64,000 nucleotides of DNA, from the NCBI GenBank assembly GCA_951812925.1, contig OX638370.1:106592897-106656896 (forward strand), given 5' to 3'. This document shows positions 59,825 through 64,000 of this stretch, in pieces. A program made the position numbers and the translations under genes. The notes below the pieces were generated by a model, which was not told the DNA's origin, searched no databases, and was given only the letters and a program-made list of their open reading frames with translations. How positions within the stretch are numbered: the first letter of the stretch is position 1; the number at the start of each line of letters is the position of its first letter. The stretch is from Calliopum simillimum (Eukaryota > Arthropoda > Insecta > Diptera > Lauxaniidae).

Positions 59825-60410
59825 TATATGTCCTCTTTTTATATTGAAAATTACAGACCCGTTAGACCACGATTTGATCATAAATTACTCAAAAGAATTT
59901 TTTATGAAAAGCACTTTTACAAAAATGATTTTTTTGAAAGTGGAATAAGTCCATTTTTTCATCTACTGCTATACAGAAGATTTTGCTCTTAAATCAATTT
60001 AAAAATTTAGGCAAGCGTTATTAAACTGGTGTTAAATCTTTACCACTGTAAATTTATCAAATTTTGTCTATCTGTAAAAATTTTTCCAAGTGTAATAGAA
60101 AATAGTTGAGTTTTTTTGGTCTGAATGGACTTATTCCACTTTCTTTTATAATAAATTAAAAAATTTGTTATACTTTTGTATGTCTTATTCCATTTTCAGT
60201 CACAAAATATTTTGTAAATAAAACAAAGGAAAATGAAAACTTTAAAAAATTTTAGTTTAAAAACTGTTGTTGTTTCTTTTCATTACTTTTTGCCCAAGTA
60301 GGGCTCTGGAAATAAATTACAACAACAATAACAACAAAAAGTTCTTGTCGCACCTACTTTCGGAGATATAGCCACCAGAAGATCGAGGAATATCTTTTAT
60401 AAAAATTTTT

Positions 60411-60694
60411 GATTTTAATTTTGGGCTTTAGGTCAAAAACTTAAAAAGAAAAGTTCTTTTAAATTTCTTCAATTTATTTTTGTCCAATATTTCGACATCC
60501 ATTGGCTGTAATCACCAAGTAAGTTTTATTTTTAAATATGTTAAAAAAGTGGTGTTTATATTGTAATATATTCTATAATAGAGTCCCTGATGATGACAGC
60601 CAATGGATGTCGAAATATTGGACAAAAATAAATTGAAGAAATTTAAAAGAACTTTTCTTTTTAATTTTTTGACCCAAAGCCCAAAATAAAAATC
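60411..60694. repeat. Palindrome with hammerhead-like relics
   Basis: Arms about 60,411-60,512 and 60,594-60,694. TTTTGTCCAATATTTCGACA faces TGTCGAAATATTGGACAAAA. In the right arm CTGATGA (60,587-60,593), a GACA..CC/GG..TGTC stem and GAAA (60,612-60,615) follow the order of a hammerhead core, including the same extra T after CTGATGA as at 51.8 kb. The NUH cleavage triplet is not in place (GGAC instead of GUC), so it is at most a relic. Confidence 0.65.
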
Positions 60695-61046
60695 AAATAT
60701 TTAAACCAAAAGGTCACTAAAATTTATATCAAATTTTATAAAAATTATTATAAGTTGGGAACCCCTGGAAGGATTTTGATAATAAATATTAAAGTCATAC
60801 GAAAGATATGCTAACTTGCTACAAAATCTTCCCACAAAAAATGTTAGTCCGAGTCGTGGTTTTAGAGATATTGCAAATTTTCAGAAATTTCGCCCATTTT
60901 TTTTCTTTTAAAGCACCATTTTTCCAAAAACTGTATCACTAATGCATACTTTTAGTAACATATAATAAAAGCCCAATGTATTTCCTTTCATTTGACATGT
61001 AATTTGTATCTGATTTCTTGCAGCAGCATATTTAATTATAGGAAAA
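60695..61046. other. AT-rich spacer
   Basis: No gene is recognised. It has phrases on GAGATATTGCAAATTTTC near 60,867-60,884 and runs straight into the satellite. Confidence 0.45.
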
Positions 61047-64000
61047 CGCTTTGCGATTTACGCTTTGCGCTTTACACCTTGCGCTTTACGCTTTGCGCTT
61101 TTTGCTTTTCGCTTTGCGCTTTTCGCTTTGCGCTTTTCGCTTTTCGCTTTTCGTTTTTCGCTTTTCGTTTTTGCTTTTCGCTTTGCGCTTTTCGCTTTGC
61201 GCTTTTCGCTTTTCGCTTTTCGTTTTTCGCTTTTCGTTTTTCGCTTTTCGCTTTGCGCTTTTCGCTTTTCGTTTTTCGCTTTTCGCTTTGCGCTTTTCGC
61301 TTTGCGATTTACGCTTTGCGCTTTACACCTTGCGCTTTACGCTTTGCGCTTTTTGCTTTTCGCTTTTCGCTTTTCGCTTTGCGCTTTTTGCTTTTCGCTT
61401 TTCGCTTTGCGCTTTTCGCTTTTCGCTTTTCGTTTATCGCTTTTCGTTTTTCGCTTTTCGCTTTGCGCTTTTCGCTTTTCGCTTTTCGCTTTTCGTTTAT
61501 CGCTTTTCGTTTTTCGCTTTTCGCTTTGCGCTTTTCGCTTTGCGCTTTTCGCTTTTCGCTTTTCAGTTTTCGCTTTGCGCTTTTCGCTTTTCGCTTTGCG
61601 CTTTTCGCTTTGCGCTTTTCGCTTTTCGCTTTTCGCTTTACGCTTTTCGCTTTTCGCTTTTCGCTTTGCGCTTTTCGCTTTTCGCTTTGCGCTTTTCGCT
61701 TTTCGCTTTTCGCTTTTCGCTTTGCGCTTTTCGCTTTTCGCTTTCCGCTTTGCGCTTTTCGCTTTCACTTTGCGCTTTTCGCTTTTCGCTTTTCGCTTTG
61801 CGCTTTTCGCTTTTCGCTTTGCGCTTTTCGCTTTTCGCTTTTCGCTTTGCGCTTTTCGCTTTTCGCTTTGCGCTTTGCGCTTTTCGCTTTTCGCTTTTCG
61901 CTTTGCGCTTTTCACTTTTCGCTTTGCGCTTTTCGCTTTGCGCTTTTCGCTTTTCGCTTTGCGCTTTTCGCTTTGCGCTTTTCGCTTTTCGCTTTGCGCT
62001 TTTCGCTTTTCACTTTCCGCTTTTCGCTTTTCACTTTTCGCTTTGCGCTTTTCGCTTCTCGCTTTGCGCTTTTCGCTTTTCACTTTTCGCTTTTCGCTTT
62101 GCGCTTTTTGCTTTTCGCTTTGCGCTTTGCGCTTTTCGCTTTTCGCTTTTCGCTTTGCGCTTTTCACTTTTCGCTTTGCGCTTTTCGCTTTGCGCTTTTC
62201 GCTTTTCGCTTTGCGCTTTTCGCTTTGCGCTTTTCGCTTTTCGCTTTGCGCTTTTCGCTTTTCACTTTCCGCTTTTCGCTTTTCACTTTTCGCTTTTCGC
62301 TTTGCGCTTTTTGCTTTTCGCTTTGCGCTTTGCGCTTTTCGCTTTTCGCTTTTCGCTTTGCGCTTTTCGCTTTTCGCTTTTCGCTTTTCGCTTTGCGCTT
62401 TTCGCTTTTCGCTTTTCGCTTTGCGCTTTTCGCTTTTCGCTTTGCGCTTTTCGCTTTTCACTTTCCGCTTTTCGCTTTTCACTTTTCGCTTTGCGCTTTT
62501 CGCTTCTCGCTTTGCGCTTTTCGCTTTTCACTTTTCGCTTTTCGCTTTGCGCTTTTTGCTTTTCGCTTTGCGCTTTGCGCTTTTCGCTTTTCGCTTTTCG
62601 CTTTGCGCTTTTCGCTTTTCGCTTTTCGCTTTTCGCTTTGCGCTTTTCGCTTTTCGCTTTTCGCTTTGCGCTTTTCGCTTTTCGCTTTGCGCTTTGCGCT
62701 TTTCGCTTTTCGCTTTGCGCTTTGCGCTTTTCGCTTTTCGCTTTTCGCTTTTCGCTTTGCGCTTTTCGCTTTTCGCTTTTCGCTTTTCGCTTTGCGCTTT
62801 TCGCTTTTCGCTTTTCGCTTTGCGCTTTTCGCTTTTCGCTTTGCGCTTTTCGCTTTTCGCTTTGCGCTTTTCGCTTTCGCTTTGCGCTTTTCGCTTTTCG
62901 CTTTTCGCTTTTCGCTTTGCGCTTTTCGCTTTGCGCTTTGCGCTTTTCGCTTTTCGCTTTTCGCTTTGCGCTTTGCGCTTTTCGCTTTTCGCTTTTCGCT
63001 TTGCGCTTTTCGCTTTTCGCTTTTCGCTTTGCGCTTTTCGCTTTTCGCTTTTCGCTTTTCGCTTTTCGCTTTTCGCTTTGCGCTTTTCGCTTTGCGCTTT
63101 GCGCTTTTCGCTTTTCGCTTTGCGCTTTGCGCTTTTCGCTTTTTCTTTGCGCTTTTCGCTTTTCGCTTTTCGCTTTGCGCTTTTCGCTTTGCGCTTTTCG
63201 CTTTTCGCTTTTCGCTTTGCGCTTTTCGCTTTTCGCTTTTCGCTTTTCGCTTTGCGCTTTTCACTTTGCGCTTTGCGCTTTTCGCTTTTCGCTTTGCGCT
63301 TTTCGCTTTTCGCTTTTCGCTTTTCGCTTTGCGCTTTTCGCTTTGCGCTTTGCGCTTTTCGCTTTTCGCTTTTCGCTTTGCGCTTTTCGCTTTTCGCTTT
63401 GCGCTTTGCGCTTTTCGCTTTTCACTTTGCGCTTTTCGCTTTTCGCTTTTCGCTTTTCGCTTTGCGCTTTTCGCTTTCCGCTTTGCGCTTTTCGCTTTTC
63501 ACTTTGCGCTTTTCGCTTTTCGCTTTTCGCTTTTCGCTTTGCGCTTTTCGCTTTGCGCTTTGCGCTTTTCGCTTTTCGCTTTTCGCTTTTCGCTTTTCGC
63601 TTTTCGCTTTGCGCTTTTCGCTTTTCGCTTTTCGCTTTTCGCTTTTCGCTTTTCGCTTTGCGCTTTTCGCTTTTCGCTTCTCGTTTTGCGCTTTGCGCTT
63701 TTCGCTTTTCGCTTTTCGCTTTGCGCTTTGCGCTTTTCGCTTTTCGCTTTGCGCTTTTCGCTTTTCACTTTGCGCTTTTCGCTTTTCGCTTTGCGCTTTG
63801 CGCTTTTCGCTTTTCGCTTTGCGCTTTTCGCTTTTCGCTTTTCGCTTTGCGCTTTTCGCTTTTCGCTTTGCGCTTTTCGCTTTTCGCTTTGCGCTTTTCG
63901 CTTTTCGCTTTGCGCTTTGCGCTTTTCGCTTTTCGCTTTTCGCTTCTCGTTTTGCGCTTTGCGCTTTTCGCTTTTCGCTTTTCGCTTTGCGCTTTGCGCT
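61047..64000. repeat. Heptanucleotide satellite (CGCTTTK)n, runs off the window
   Basis: About 420 units of CGCTTTT or CGCTTTG. Variants include CACTTTT, CGTTTTT, CGCTTTA and CGCTTCT. Higher-order copies exist: the rare string GCGATTTACGCTTTGCGC occurs at 61,053 and 61,304, and CACTTTCCGC at 62,011, 62,263 and 62,459 (252 and 196 bp apart, both multiples of 7). A 7-bp unit without stops leaves every frame open; the minus strand reads as heptads of KSEKRKA. I saw no ATG on either strand in the array, and nothing suggests a gene. Confidence 0.97.

Larger units (their letters stand above)
55079..60143. mobile_element. Small TIR element split by an LTR retrotransposon
   Basis: GAAAGTGGAATAAGTCCA at 55,079-55,096 is inverted at 60,126-60,143, with a further forward copy at 59,936-59,953 and a weaker inverse at 60,183-60,199. 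Removing the LTR element (55,141-59,824) leaves about 380 bp, a MITE-sized unit. The same word, with one change, lies at 27,684-27,701 close to the Tigger-like transposase start. Confidence 0.55.

Noticed and set aside
60584..60624. Active hammerhead ribozyme
   Set aside because: The NUH cleavage triplet is missing at the expected place; kept only as a relic.
61337..63768. Long Lys/Arg/Ser/Glu-rich reading frames on the minus strand
   Set aside because: They follow automatically from a 7-bp satellite without stop codons. I saw no ATG in the array, and the other strand is equally open.

Overview
This window looks like intergenic or intronic DNA from a higher fly (Diptera, Schizophora; a tephritid or relative would fit). 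It is very AT-rich. It has CAG/CAA and GT tracts, a GGTTAGGTT-tailed non-LTR fragment, and the fly-typical dispersed phrase around GACGCTGATCAAGA (about 7.4 and 39.8 kb). I found no intact host protein gene, rRNA or functional tRNA gene. Every protein-like stretch I could identify belongs to a transposable element, and nearly all are broken.

Layout. 0-10 kb: a 1.05-kb long inverted repeat, a 571-bp hexanucleotide microsatellite, and a 2.1-kb terminal-inverted-repeat (TIR) element that contains another long palindrome and six copies of a 14-bp word. 10-13 kb: two divergent Tc1/mariner transposase relics and a small TIR element with repeated subterminal words. 14.4-16.3 kb: a decayed AT-rich tandem array. 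20-22 kb: an R1-like retrotransposon interrupted by a small I/Jockey-like insertion with an 11-bp target duplication. 24-28.8 kb: a Tigger/pogo-like DNA transposon with a broken transposase, invaded by an RTE-type retrotransposon (10-bp target duplication) and by a TIR element. 30-36 kb: two mariner relics and several foldback (long inverted repeat) elements. 38.8-39.9 kb: a repeat with five tandem 142-bp units. 40.7-43.0 kb: a second RTE copy (9-bp target duplication) lacking the reverse-transcriptase core. 44-50 kb: a short MITE, a hairpin, an RNase H relic of a non-LTR element, and a TIR element. 50.9-53.2 kb: a 2.3-kb palindrome whose centre holds two direct repeats, each with a hammerhead-ribozyme-like motif, flanking a tRNA-like head. 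55.1-59.8 kb: a recent Gypsy-type LTR retrotransposon on the minus strand that has lost its integrase and is itself inserted in a small TIR element. 61.05 kb to the end: a heptanucleotide satellite of at least 2.95 kb.

The pieces act as layered transposon history rather than as a pathway. Target duplications let part of the order of insertion be read. Three themes stand out: the density of long inverted repeats that could fold into double-stranded RNA; several unrelated TIR elements that each repeat a private 14-21-bp word at or near their ends; and the tRNA-like/hammerhead composite at 51.7-52.5 kb, which is the most interesting candidate here.
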